A DNA stretch of 64,000 nucleotides from Chitinophagaceae bacterium (GTDB lineage: Bacteria > Bacteroidota > Bacteroidia > Chitinophagales > Chitinophagaceae). Numbering within the stretch: the stretch's first letter is position 1; every line of letters starts with the position of its first letter. Positions 55,274 through 63,245 of this stretch are shown here, piece after piece. The notes below the pieces were generated by a model. It searched no databases. It worked only from the letters and a program-made list of their open reading frames with translations, and had not been told where the DNA came from. The stretch is from contig JAMLGU010000005.1 of assembly GCA_023957575.1 (NCBI GenBank), forward strand, positions 286,253 through 350,252. Direction: 5' to 3'. The translations under genes were made by a program, and so were the position numbers.

Positions 55274-55496
55274 AATTCTTTTTTTTAAAGAGTTAAAGAA
55301 AAAAGTAGATTTCGGCCTGTGCAGGTTTAGAAAAAAAGCAAGCTGCCAAGGGGGAATATCGTATTATCGATATCACCAAACATTGATGAACCAGTGCACA
55401 GAACAATGCTCGAAAGGAGGTACTAAGGACACTATCCCGACGAAGTGCTACGCTGCCGGAATCTGCTTTATTTTTGCGAATTTAAGCCAATGTCAT
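55274..55496 (-). ncRNA. Candidate bridge RNA region of the IS110-family element
   Basis: About 220 bp of non-coding DNA between the transposase start and the presumed IS end. IS110 elements encode a bridge RNA here. On the transcript strand there are hairpin-forming blocks: CATTG ... CAATG at 55381-55408 (18-base loop) and a GATATCG/CGATAT stem at about 55355-55376. Neither end of an RNA can be seen in the sequence; the family rule is the main support. No coding frame occupies this stretch. Confidence 0.4.
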
Positions 55497-55529
55497 TGAT
55501 TGCATGGATTTTTGGCACCCCAAAATTTA

Positions 55530-55757
55530 CCCTCGAAATGACGATGCTATTGATGTGTCGTTCGCGCCCTACTTCAACGTCATTTCGCAGCGTAGCGAAG
55601 AAATCTTATTATTATAAAAACAACGTCATTTCGCAGCGTAGCGGAGAAATCTTATCATTATTAAAACAACGTCATTTCGTAGCATAGCGAAGAAATTTTA
55701 TTGTTTTGAAAAAGAGGAGTTCTCTCACTCCGCTTTGCTCCGTTCGAGATAATCGAA
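55530..55757. repeat. REP-like palindromic units (locus B)
   Basis: Three successive CGTCATTTCGCAGCGTAGCG-type arms begin at 55578, 55624 and 55670, preceded by a truncated CTCGAAATGACG end at about 55530 and closed by a TCTCTCACTCCGCTTTGCTC arm near 55729-55757. The 45-bp spacer GATGCTATTGATGTGTCG... recurs in locus C. Together with the IS it fills 55274-55828, which has no other gene. Confidence 0.8.
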
Positions 55758-55828
55758 TTAAAGCCACCGTCATAGAACCACAAAAATTAACTGAGAGAAA
55801 GAAAAGCGATATACTTTAGTTTTGCAGC

Positions 55829-56971
55829 ATGTGGCCGATGATTATCATATCTGTTTTATTTATGTTCTACGCAGGGATAATAATTTTTTATAACAGAAGC
55901 TGGAAGGCTATGCCTTTATTTCAACCTGCCAAAACAACTCCAAAGAAAGAGATAAAATTTTCAATCATCATTCCTGCAAGAAATGAAGAGAAAAATATTG
56001 GGTTGTTATTAAATTCTCTTTTGATTCAAAATTATCCAAAAGAATTTTTTGAGATTATTGTAGTTGATGACCATTCTACCGACCATACAGCTCAGGTTGT
56101 AAAAAACTTTTCTGATGTTAATTGCATCAGCCTTAAAGACGATCAAATAAATTCTTATAAAAAGAAAGCCATTGAAACAGGTATTGCTGCTGCACAAAAC
56201 GAATGGATTGTGTGTACCGATGCCGATTGTGTGGCACCGATAAACTGGCTAATGACTTATTCTTCATTTATAAAAATGCATCAACCTTCTTTTATAGCTG
56301 CTCCAGTAAAATTAGTATCATCATTGGAAGCTGATTATTCAAAATTAAACATTCTTCAGATTTTTCAATCCTTGGATTTCATAACGCTTCAAGGAATTAC
56401 CGGCGCATCGGTCTTCAAAAAAGTACACAATATGTGCAACGGAGCTAATCTCGCTTACCGAAGAGAGGCGTTTTATGAAGTAGGCGGCTTTAAAGGTATT
56501 GATGATATTGCCAGTGGAGATGATATGCTGCTTATGCATAAAATATGGAAGAAATATCCTGATGGTGTACATTACCTCAAATCAAAAGAAGCCATTGTAG
56601 AAACGCTTTCTGCCGATAGCTGGAAGTCATTTTTCAATCAGAGAATCCGATGGGCAAGCAAAGCAAAATACTATGAAGACAAAAAGATTTTTTCGGTTTT
56701 GCTATTAGTTTATCTTTTTAATATTTCTTTTTTGTTTCTGTTCATAATGGCGCTATTCAGTATTCAATATTTATATTTCTTATTCACACTTTGGATTTTA
56801 AAAACAATTATAGAATATCCTTTTATTTCTAATGTCAGCCGTTTCTTTAATAAACAAAATGTACTCAAATACTTTTTCTTTTTTCAACCTTTACATATTT
56901 TCTACACAATTTTAGCAGGTTTTCTGGGCAGTTTTGGAAAATATGAATGGAAAGGAAGAAGGGTGAGATAA
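55829..56971 (+). CDS. Membrane-associated family 2 glycosyltransferase
   Basis: GT-A fold glycosyltransferase of 380 residues. An N-terminal membrane segment (3-21) leads into FSIIIPARNEEKNIG, EIIVVDDHSTDHTA and CTDADCV (metal-binding DxD), with QRIRW near 270, the QxxRW of processive GT2 enzymes. Three or four C-terminal membrane segments follow (about 285-365). It resembles sugar transferases that build surface polysaccharides or glycolipids. Its start is 18 bp from a REP-like stretch and no pathway partner is adjacent. Confidence 0.88.
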   Translation: MWPMIIISVLFMFYAGIIIFYNRSWKAMPLFQPAKTTPKKEIKFSIIIPARNEEKNIGLLLNSLLIQNYPKEFFEIIVVDDHSTDHTAQVVKNFSDVNCISLKDDQINSYKKKAIETGIAAAQNEWIVCTDADCVAPINWLMTYSSFIKMHQPSFIAAPVKLVSSLEADYSKLNILQIFQSLDFITLQGITGASVFKKVHNMCNGANLAYRREAFYEVGGFKGIDDIASGDDMLLMHKIWKKYPDGVHYLKSKEAIVETLSADSWKSFFNQRIRWASKAKYYEDKKIFSVLLLVYLFNISFLFLFIMALFSIQYLYFLFTLWILKTIIEYPFISNVSRFFNKQNVLKYFFFFQPLHIFYTILAGFLGSFGKYEWKGRRVR

Positions 56972-57003
56972 TATTAAACGAATTCGCTCATAATTTTTTC
57001 ACG

Positions 57004-59472
57004 CTATTTCACAATTATTTTATTTCCGGGAAAAGTTTTTATTGTGGCAATATTTGTTTTGTTATCCATTTTATAAACGATCGGTTTGCCATTAGCTGCT
57101 GTAATTTTCATTCCATGAGGAATCAGAATTTTACACTCTCCGTTTAGTTTCGGAGTAACGACAGCCTGTGTCAGCTTACCATCCCTCCAATCTATATCTA
57201 CCAGATGATTGCCCCTCGCCATCAAACCTCTAATGCTTCCCGTAGCCCAATCTGCAGAGCCGGGCAATGCCGGTAAAAACCGAATCACATCATCCTTTCC
57301 ATGACTTTGCAATAACATTTCGGCAATACCTGCGGTAGCTCCAAAGTTGCCATCTATCTGAAAAGGCGGATGCGCATCAAAAAGATTGGGGTAAGACCCG
57401 CCGCTGAAATGGTCTCTTTTGTCGCCAAAAACGATTGGCTGCAATAAGCCATTAAACATCGTAAGCGCATGATCGCCATCACCCAGCCTTGCCCAGAAGC
57501 ATATCTTCCAGGCCTTGCTCCAACCGGTACCGCCGTCACCCCGCAAACCAAGGGTCTTTTTTGCGGCAGCTGCAAAATCGGGCGTATCCCAAAGAGTAAT
57601 TTCATCATAAGGATGCAGACCAAACAGATGAGACACATGCCTGTGCTGCGGCTCGGCAGAAGGCCAGTCGTGCAGCCATTCCTGTATGCCGCCATCGGTA
57701 GGACTAATTTGGTTAGGCGCCAGATTATCTTTTGCCTGCTGCAAATTATTTGCAAAAGACCGGTCTATATTTAAAATTTTTGCAGATTCAATAGCAGCCG
57801 TAAAAATATTTCTGCAAATCTGCATATCCATTGTAGGCCCCATACAGGTATTGCCCTTGAAGCCATTGGGCATGATGTATGTATTTTCGGGAGAGTTGGA
57901 AGGCGCCGTAACGAGCCAGCCATGCGTTTTTTCTTTTATTAAAATAGATTGCAGAAACTCCGAAGCGCCTTTAATAACAGGATAGTAAGTCCTGAGAAAA
58001 TTTTTATCTTTTGTGAACAGGTAATGCTCCCAGATATGGGTAGCCAGCCAGGCCCCGCCGGTAAGCGTAGAACCCCAATCGGCGCCTTCGCCCGGTGAGG
58101 TATAAAACCAGGGATTACTGATGACATGCGCTACCCAGCCATTTGCATCATAATATTTTCTTGCAGTCTTTTGACCATTTGGCAGCAAGTCTTTTGTGAA
58201 CCTGAAAAGCGGCTCGGCCAGATCATAAAGATTTGCGGCGTTTATCAGCCAGTAATTCATCTGTATATTTATGTTGAGATGGTAGTCCCCATTCCAGGGA
58301 GTTTGGTACTCCACAGCCCAAAGACCTTGTAGATTGGCCGGCAATAGCCCCGGTCTGGAGGAACTGATTAATAAATATCTTCCATAGTTGAAATACAACA
58401 CCGGCAACTGATTGTCGTTATTTCCTTTGGAATAATGAATCATTCGCTCAAGTGTAGATAGCGTGTCAACAGCCGTTTTTTTCATCGGCGCTGTCCATCG
58501 GCAACGATTGAACCAGTTTTGATATTTTTTGGCTGAAGCATTTTTAGCCACACTGAAATTTACTTTGATTTTTCGTAAATCCTGTGTTGCTTTTTTTATA
58601 ACATCCTCCTGAAGCAGGCCTCCGGCTTTGTAATTATAATTGGTTCGCATAGCAACAGCCAGTACTATTTCTGTTGCATTTGATATTTGCAAAGAACTAT
58701 CAGAAGAACTTATACTTCCATCATTAGCAATGGTTTTTAAAACGGTTGCATACTCCATTCCTTTATCTTTACCGGAGGGCAGCTGGCCATACATCACTAT
58801 TTGTCCTTTGGAAGCTTTGTTTTTCAAGAGGTTTTCTTTTCGGTAAAGCGATAGTTTTAAATCAAGCCCTCCTTTTTTTGCACTTCTTATTTTAATCCAA
58901 ATGACATCATTTATAAAATCAGTGAAAACCTCCTCTGTTATCATATTGCCATCCCGTTTATAAGAAAATGAAGAAGTTGCATTTTCAATATTCAAAATTC
59001 TTTTGTAATCTGATATCGTTTGTGCAGGTTGATTCCATTCAATAAATAAATCACCCATTGTTTGATAGCAACCATATTTATCCTTAGCTCCTGCTCCAAA
59101 ACCCGAACCTCGTCCTTTTGCCACAAAATGCTTCATCAGCAAACTCTGCGCTTCTTTGTTTTTTCCTTCGAGAAGCAAGTCCTGTATGGGTTTCAGGTAT
59201 TTATACGCATCATCCAAATCAGCATCCTGCGGACCGCCCGACCAAAGTGAAATTTCGTTTAAAGCAATACGTTCTTTCTGAGTATCTCCAAAAACCATAG
59301 CGCCTAACCGCCCGTTACCAAGCGGCAGCGACTCGCTGAAATGCCTTGCAGGTTCTTTAAAATAAATTTCGACATCAGTTTTTTGTGCTGATATTGTATT
59401 GGAGAGGCCAATAAACAAACCGAAAAAAAAGAAAGAATAAAAAAAAGAATATCTGAAAAAGCTCTTTAACAT
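57004..59472 (-). CDS. GH95 alpha-L-fucosidase
   Basis: An exported glycoside hydrolase, 822 residues, with signal peptide 1-29. The N-terminal domain starts [23 protein letters not shown] and [12 protein letters not shown], the GH95 hallmark; the (alpha/alpha)6 barrel carries [37 protein letters not shown] and [18 protein letters not shown] with the conserved acid and Asn residues. It removes alpha-1,2-linked L-fucose (some members galactose). It is convergent with the glycosyltransferase and has no SusCD pair in this window, so not a full PUL. Confidence 0.92.
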   Translation of the reverse strand: MLKSFFRYSFFYSFFFFGLFIGLSNTISAQKTDVEIYFKEPARHFSESLPLGNGRLGAMVFGDTQKERIALNEISLWSGGPQDADLDDAYKYLKPIQDLLLEGKNKEAQSLLMKHFVAKGRGSGFGAGAKDKYGCYQTMGDLFIEWNQPAQTISDYKRILNIENATSSFSYKRDGNMITEEVFTDFINDVIWIKIRSAKKGGLDLKLSLYRKENLLKNKASKGQIVMYGQLPSGKDKGMEYATVLKTIANDGSISSSDSSLQISNATEIVLAVAMRTNYNYKAGGLLQEDVIKKATQDLRKIKVNFSVAKNASAKKYQNWFNRCRWTAPMKKTAVDTLSTLERMIHYSKGNNDNQLPVLYFNYGRYLLISSSRPGLLPANLQGLWAVEYQTPWNGDYHLNINIQMNYWLINAANLYDLAEPLFRFTKDLLPNGQKTARKYYDANGWVAHVISNPWFYTSPGEGADWGSTLTGGAWLATHIWEHYLFTKDKNFLRTYYPVIKGASEFLQSILIKEKTHGWLVTAPSNSPENTYIMPNGFKGNTCMGPTMDMQICRNIFTAAIESAKILNIDRSFANNLQQAKDNLAPNQISPTDGGIQEWLHDWPSAEPQHRHVSHLFGLHPYDEITLWDTPDFAAAAKKTLGLRGDGGTGWSKAWKICFWARLGDGDHALTMFNGLLQPIVFGDKRDHFSGGSYPNLFDAHPPFQIDGNFGATAGIAEMLLQSHGKDDVIRFLPALPGSADWATGSIRGLMARGNHLVDIDWRDGKLTQAVVTPKLNGECKILIPHGMKITAANGKPIVYKMDNKTNIATIKTFPGNKIIVK

Positions 59473-59661
59473 AAGGATGAAGTTTATCGGTAAAGATAGC
59501 CAATGTTATGCAAGAAGGCAAGCCATTTTTAAAAAACGAAGCATTAAAAAACCGGTAACAATACTGAATCTGTTGTTAATAATAGAACAAAATTATTAGA
59601 TTTTTTAGTAAAATTAATTTTAGTTGCATCGATACTACAGAGTGTATTTTCTATCTTTTTT

Positions 59662-59980
59662 ATGATGAACAGGGATTTTTCAGTAGCCTTCAAAGCTACT
59701 GAAAAGTACGTAAGCATATTTGACGAGTATCCCCGCAACTCCTATTTCTCAGATGTGGATAAGAAATACTTCCGGCTTTCGCATGTTACAGTTGCGTAAT
59801 GCTGCCAACAAGATGATCTGGATATAATATATTATGTATTTGGTCAGGCAGCACAGAAAGAGGTTGCGAGCATTTTCGATTCGAGAATTACTCTTTCCTC
59901 GTCGTTTTGCAGTTTCCTGCAAAATTGGGGATAAAATGGTGAAGCCGAAATTCAAAGCTGCGAAAAAGTTTATAAAATAA
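59662..59980 (+). pseudogene. Degraded small ORF with an in-frame stop
   Basis: Reading from ATG 59662: MMNRDFSVAFKATEKYVSIF and on to LSHVTVA, then TAA at 59797-59799. The same frame continues for 44 codons (QQDDLDIIYYVFGQAAQKEV, then ASIFDSRITLS) before another stop at 59934, and a different frame reads DKMVKPKFKAAKKFIK to 59980. Protein-like composition on both sides of the stop suggests one interrupted gene. I do not recognise the family; it could also be chance. Confidence 0.3.
59677..59705. repeat. Perfect hairpin inside the degraded ORF
   Basis: TTTTCAGTAGC and GCTACTGAAAA form an 11-bp perfect stem with a 7-base loop. No T tract follows on the plus strand, so terminator function is doubtful. 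Confidence 0.5.
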
Positions 59981-60118
59981 TTTTTCTCACCTATACCTGC
60001 CCTACTTCCTCACGTTTCACCTTTTCCCTACCCGTCATACCGCAGCCTTTCTGATCGTCATTTCATCCTCTCCCAACGTCATATTAACCGAAGGAAGATA
60101 TCTCATCGTTTTGGAAGA

Positions 60119-60278
60119 AAAAGATTTCTCACTCCACTGCGTTCCGTTCGAAATGACCGGTACTATTGAGGTGTCGTTTCGCCACTCCTTAATCGTCATT
60201 TCGCAGCGTAGCGGAGAAATCTTACTGTTTTGAAAACATGGAGATTTTTCACTCCGCTTCGCTCCGTTCAAAATGACG
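60119..60278. repeat. REP-like palindromic units (locus C)
   Basis: A right-half arm at 60119-60159 (AAGATTTCTCACTCC ... TTCGAAATGAC), a 40-bp spacer like that in locus B, then a complete unit 60194-60278: CGTCATTTCGCAGCGTAGCG, GAGAAATCTTA, then a GAGATTTTTCACTCC arm ending AAAATGACG. The arms pair as an imperfect long stem of about 30 bp. Confidence 0.8.
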
Positions 60279-60459
60279 ATGCAAAAGGAACTCCGTTCAG
60301 AATAACGGAATGAAAAATCATTTTTTTAACATCCTTTTTCAAGGCCATCCCAACGAAACACGCGAAATGCGGTTAATTTTTATTATTCTGATTTACAATT
60401 ACTTTATAAAATATTCAAAATACTAACAAACGGTAGCCTTTTATGATTTCTCATTTTTG

Positions 60460-60510
60460 TTCATCGATAAAATGTTGGCATTCATCGATAAAATAAGGCA
60501 GTTCATCGAA
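60460..60510 (+). promoter_or_regulatory. Three direct repeats at 21-bp period (LytTR-like geometry)
   Basis: TTCATCGAT(A) begins at 60460, 60481 and 60502, an exact 21-bp period; the first two share TTCATCGATAAAAT. Direct 9-bp repeats at a 21-22 bp period is the binding arrangement described for LytTR regulators, placing copies on one DNA face. The sites lie about 30-80 bp upstream of the -7 box, consistent with activation. Confidence 0.5.
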
Positions 60511-60538
60511 TTTTTTAAAAACACCCTTTTTTTGGTTT

Positions 60539-60546
60539 TATGTTTG
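60539..60546 (+). promoter_or_regulatory. Candidate -7 element of the secreted-protein gene
   Basis: TATGTTTG is an exact TAnnTTTG. No TTTG is present 19-21 bp upstream, so the promoter lacks a -33 box and would need the activator sites next to it. The resulting leader is about 200 nt and contains a short ORF (MKTKNL, 60589-60609). Confidence 0.5.
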
Positions 60547-60749
60547 CCCTGTTAAACAAAATTTTTATAACAATTAAAACAAATTAAAATGAAAACAAAA
60601 AACCTTTAGCGTCGCAAAGTTTTTCAGGTTTTAAATCTATCTACACAAACCTTGAAATGCTTTTTAAAATTTACAAAACCCCTCTACAACCAACCAATTA
60701 TTTTTTTTTACCAAACCCTCGGGTTTTTAAATTTTAAAATCACACAATT

Positions 60750-62120
60750 ATGAAAAAATTATTCTTTACACTTACACTTAGCTTTTTTGCTACTTTTATT
60801 TTTGCACAAACTGATATCGTTTGGGGCATTGGAACCGGTAGCAGTAATCAACTAAAAAAATTCAGTAACGTAGGCGCTAATACCGGTTTAACATTTAGCA
60901 GTCCAACTTCTTTTAGTACAAATTACGGATCTGCTGCATTAGGAATAAGCCAGGATGGCGGTTACCTGTACTATATTCCCTATGGAGATAACGCAGGAGG
61001 CGCAGGAAATGGGAAATTTGACATTCGTTCAATAAAAAATAATGGCAGCAGCGATAAGGAGAAAATTAATGATTTTGATATGAACGGCTCAGGTAATGAT
61101 AATGGATTAGGTTTTGTAAGGCTCGGTATTGACCGACAAAATGTGGGGTGGATTATTGCAGGCGAATCTGACGCTAATACATTAGCTATTTATCTTGGTA
61201 AATTTCAGGCATCTAATACCGGAACTGCTACCGGAGCAGCTGCACTTGGGAAAATAAGTATTACCGGAATTACCGGTTTGGTACCAGGCGACTTTTCAAA
61301 TGGTGATTTGTGCCTGGATGGTGTCGGCAACCTATATGTTCTGGCAAATAATGGCGCAAATGCCACCAGAATATTCCAGATCAAAAAAGCAGATTTAACT
61401 GCTGCAGTAAGTGCCAATAGTATATCTCATACAACTCCGATGAAATTCATCGCCCTGGCACAAAAAACTGATGGCACAGGTCTTGAGGGGAATGCCAACG
61501 GTCTCGCTTTTTCTTCTACCGGTAATCTTTATCTGTCCACAAACAATAAGATCTATTTTATCACTGCATCTTCATTTAATACACATACCGGTATTGTTAA
61601 TTTTGCTGAGGTAGCTGATAACGGTTGGGGGCTTTCGGATTTAGCTACTAATTTTGATGTTCAGACACCATTGCCCACCATTTTCGGTAATAATATTAGC
61701 GCCACCTCCAAAAACGGACAATTAAGTGTACAATGGCAGTCATTGAACGAAGTAAACAGCACAGGCTATACCGTAGAAGCTTCCAAAGATGGTAATAACT
61801 GGGTGCCTATCGGTACTGTACAGTCTCTGGCTTCAAACGGTAATTCTTCAGGTACGCTGGATTACAGTTTCTCTACCAGCACACTACCCATTAGTCTGGC
61901 AGGCCTGAGTATTGCATTCCTGCTCGGAGCCATCTTTAAGTCAAGAATCGTGAGACTGATTATTGCAGTGGTAGTGGTTGGCACTGTGTTCTCTTGTTCT
62001 AAGAACATGAACGAACAGGTAAATGCGAATAAATTCGACAACCTCTATATCAGGGTATCCGGTAAGGACATCAATCAGCATACCAACTATTCTAAAGTTG
62101 TAAAAGTTCAAAATTTGTAG
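60750..62120 (+). CDS. Secreted propeller-like protein with FN3-like tail split by a TM hairpin and lipobox-like Cys
   Basis: Family not recognised by name. Residues 1-20 are a signal peptide ending FAQ. Residues 21-300 look like a beta-propeller-type domain (repeated G-L-A/G-x-x-x-G-x-L-Y/Y-L patterns such as NGLAFSSTGNLYLSTNNKI). Residues 308-375 (LPTIFGNNISATSKNGQLSV, WQSLNEVNSTGYTVEASKDG) and 431-454 (NLYIRV ... NYSKVVKVQ) are the two parts of an FN3-like domain usual before Bacteroidota secretion tails. In between are a hydrophobic segment 380-396, basic K397-S-R399/R402, a second hydrophobic segment 403-415 and C416 in GTVFSCSKN, like a lipoprotein signal. Terminator follows at 62147. 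A decayed copy is at 63246. Confidence 0.7.
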   Translation: MKKLFFTLTLSFFATFIFAQTDIVWGIGTGSSNQLKKFSNVGANTGLTFSSPTSFSTNYGSAALGISQDGGYLYYIPYGDNAGGAGNGKFDIRSIKNNGSSDKEKINDFDMNGSGNDNGLGFVRLGIDRQNVGWIIAGESDANTLAIYLGKFQASNTGTATGAAALGKISITGITGLVPGDFSNGDLCLDGVGNLYVLANNGANATRIFQIKKADLTAAVSANSISHTTPMKFIALAQKTDGTGLEGNANGLAFSSTGNLYLSTNNKIYFITASSFNTHTGIVNFAEVADNGWGLSDLATNFDVQTPLPTIFGNNISATSKNGQLSVQWQSLNEVNSTGYTVEASKDGNNWVPIGTVQSLASNGNSSGTLDYSFSTSTLPISLAGLSIAFLLGAIFKSRIVRLIIAVVVVGTVFSCSKNMNEQVNANKFDNLYIRVSGKDINQHTNYSKVVKVQNL

Positions 62121-62146
62121 ATAGATAGGTTTTCGTTTTAAAGGTA

Positions 62147-62169
62147 AACCGCCCTTGGGGCGGTTTTTT
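62147..62169 (+). terminator. Terminator of the secreted-protein gene
   Basis: AACCGCCC and GGGCGGTT arms with a 3-base loop run into six Ts. It is 27 bp after the stop. Confidence 0.9.
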
Positions 62170-62360
62170 CGTTTTTAGAAAACTGCTTCCGGCCACCAAT
62201 AATCGGTAAATTATCTAATTTATTCATAATTAATTGTAAACAAAACAATAAAAAAAGCCGCAAATAACCGCAAATAGCAGCTATTTATCCTATTTGGGCA
62301 TCATATCGGTTTAAAATGTATTTTATTGATTATCAATGTTTTATCATTTAATTGTTTATT

Positions 62361-62390
62361 TTTGACGCTTTATAACCCACTCTATTTTTG
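62361..62390 (+). promoter_or_regulatory. Candidate promoter of the small secreted-protein gene
   Basis: TTTG (62361-62364), 18-bp spacer, TATTTTTG (62383-62390), an exact -7 box and exact -33 box at slightly short spacing. It lies 180 bp before the ATG at 62569. Confidence 0.6.
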
Positions 62391-62568
62391 TTTCTCAGAC
62401 ACCTTTTTTCGTCTGATCTTTGCACTGTCAACAACAAAAAACTGACTTTACTGAATCCGGATTTTAGATATTTTACCTGAATTGCTTCCATTGTTTTGTT
62501 TGTCGGAGCGTGAGCAGGCCAGAGTGAAGAAAGATATTTTTTTAACAACAAAAACAAAAGGAGAAACT

Positions 62569-62973
62569 ATGAAAAAAGTAGTATTAAAATCAAGAATCGT
62601 AGCTTTAGGAATAGCTGCATTATTTACAGTTTCATTAACTGCATGGGCCATCAGCCCTAAAGAAGGAAATAATCCATCGCAAATCGAATATATCGGATAT
62701 ATCAACAATCAGCCCGTTTATCATCTGGCATTGAACAATCTTACCGAAGGTAAATACCTGATCTCTGTTCGGGATACCGATGGCAATGTGTTGCACACCG
62801 AAAAATTAGAAGGTAAAAAAATAGAACGCAACTATCAGTTTGTGGATGCCCCTTCGGATTATTACACCCTTATTTTTGTAATTAACAACCTTTCTACAAA
62901 TAAAGAAAGTGTGTATAAAATTTCCAAAACCAATGAGGTAAAGGAAAGCATTAATGTAAACAAATTAAAATAA
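62569..62973 (+). CDS. Small exported protein of unknown family
   Basis: A 134-residue protein with a long signal peptide: KKVVLKSRIVALGIAALF and onwards to AWA, cleaved near residue 27. The mature part is a small beta-rich domain (IEYIGYINNQPVYHLALNN, EGKYLISVRDTDGNVLH, NYQFVDAPSDYYTLIFV) with no Cys. Similar uncharacterised small exported proteins with the KSRIVALGIAALF start occur in Chitinophagaceae as I recall them. I choose ATG 62569 because AAAAGGAG lies 7-14 bp upstream, an unusually strong SD for this phylum; frames further upstream lack a signal sequence. The KSRIV start recurs inside the 456-residue protein upstream. Confidence 0.75.
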   Translation: MKKVVLKSRIVALGIAALFTVSLTAWAISPKEGNNPSQIEYIGYINNQPVYHLALNNLTEGKYLISVRDTDGNVLHTEKLEGKKIERNYQFVDAPSDYYTLIFVINNLSTNKESVYKISKTNEVKESINVNKLK

Positions 62974-62994
62974 GCCAAAAGCCATTGACCCTAA

Positions 62995-63014
62995 TTTTGC
63001 AGTTTGCTGCAAAA
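62995..63014. repeat. TTTTGCAG hairpin, copy 2
   Basis: TTTTGCAG-TTTG-CTGCAAAA. The same palindrome with one loop base changed occurs at 59905-59924, so it is a dispersed hairpin family. Confidence 0.6.
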
Positions 63015-63030
63015 CGGCAAAACAAAAAAA

Positions 63031-63053
63031 CCCGGCAAATGCCGGGATTTTTT
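63031..63053. terminator. Terminator of the small exported gene
   Basis: CCCGGCA-AA-TGCCGGG with A run before and T run after; it can act in both directions, also on the truncated gene at 63074. Confidence 0.85.
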
Positions 63054-63073
63054 ATGCCTGTAAGTTTTTTTTA

Positions 63074-63169
63074 TTATCCTGCCATATCAGGAATATCTTC
63101 GGCTTTATAAAGACCCTCATCTAATTTTTTCTTGGTTTCAGTAAAAGCACGAAGCGTTTCAATTTCATA
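63074..63169 (-). pseudogene. Truncated C-terminus of an unidentified gene
   Basis: Thirty-one codons without a start: ETLRAFTETKKKLDEGLYKA, then EDIPDMAG and TAA, just before a terminator. An in-frame stop precedes at 63170-63172. It reads like the end of a larger cytoplasmic enzyme cut by recombination. I cannot name the family. Confidence 0.45.
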
Positions 63170-63245
63170 TTACTGAATAATATTTCATTAAGCTATCAGA
63201 AATGAAAATATAATTCACCTCACTCAAAGTCTTATTTAATTTTGG

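Larger units (their letters stand above)
53947..55496 (-). mobile_element. IS110-family insertion sequence (boundaries approximate)
   Basis: About 1.55 kb containing one transposase (minus strand) plus a long non-coding part on its 5' side. The ends are not proven: near-direct repeats GCCAATGACAT (53939-53949) and GCCAATGTCAT (55486-55496) mark both sides with a shared CAT, but IS110 elements do not duplicate target DNA as others do. The left side abuts a REP-like palindrome, the same target type used by IS621 of this family. Confidence 0.6.
59473..60749. other. Gene-poor accessory stretch of 1.28 kb
   Basis: No intact gene is visible. It holds a hairpin at 59677, a degraded ORF (59662-59980), degenerate REP-like DNA from about 60000 and a clear set at 60119-60278, then a regulatory array and promoter at 60460-60546 with a 200-bp leader for the next gene. 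Base composition is A/T-rich in the last 400 bp. Confidence 0.8.
62121..62568. other. Non-coding stretch between the secreted-protein genes
   Basis: It holds the terminator of the upstream gene (62147), then A/T-rich DNA without an ORF, the promoter candidate at 62361-62390 and a leader with a small TCAGAC ... GTCTGA hairpin at 62395-62417. An SD-like AAAAGGAG precedes the next ATG. Confidence 0.75.

Noticed and set aside
53825..55757. REP-like units as a CRISPR array
   Set aside because: Spacing is irregular, units are palindromic in pairs, and spacers are conserved between loci.
57004..59472. GH95 gene as part of a polysaccharide utilisation locus
   Set aside because: No susC/susD pair, regulator or other glycosidases adjoin it.
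62482..62568. N-terminal extension of the small exported protein
   Set aside because: The added residues have no signal-like features, and the SD and signal peptide fit the ATG at 62569.
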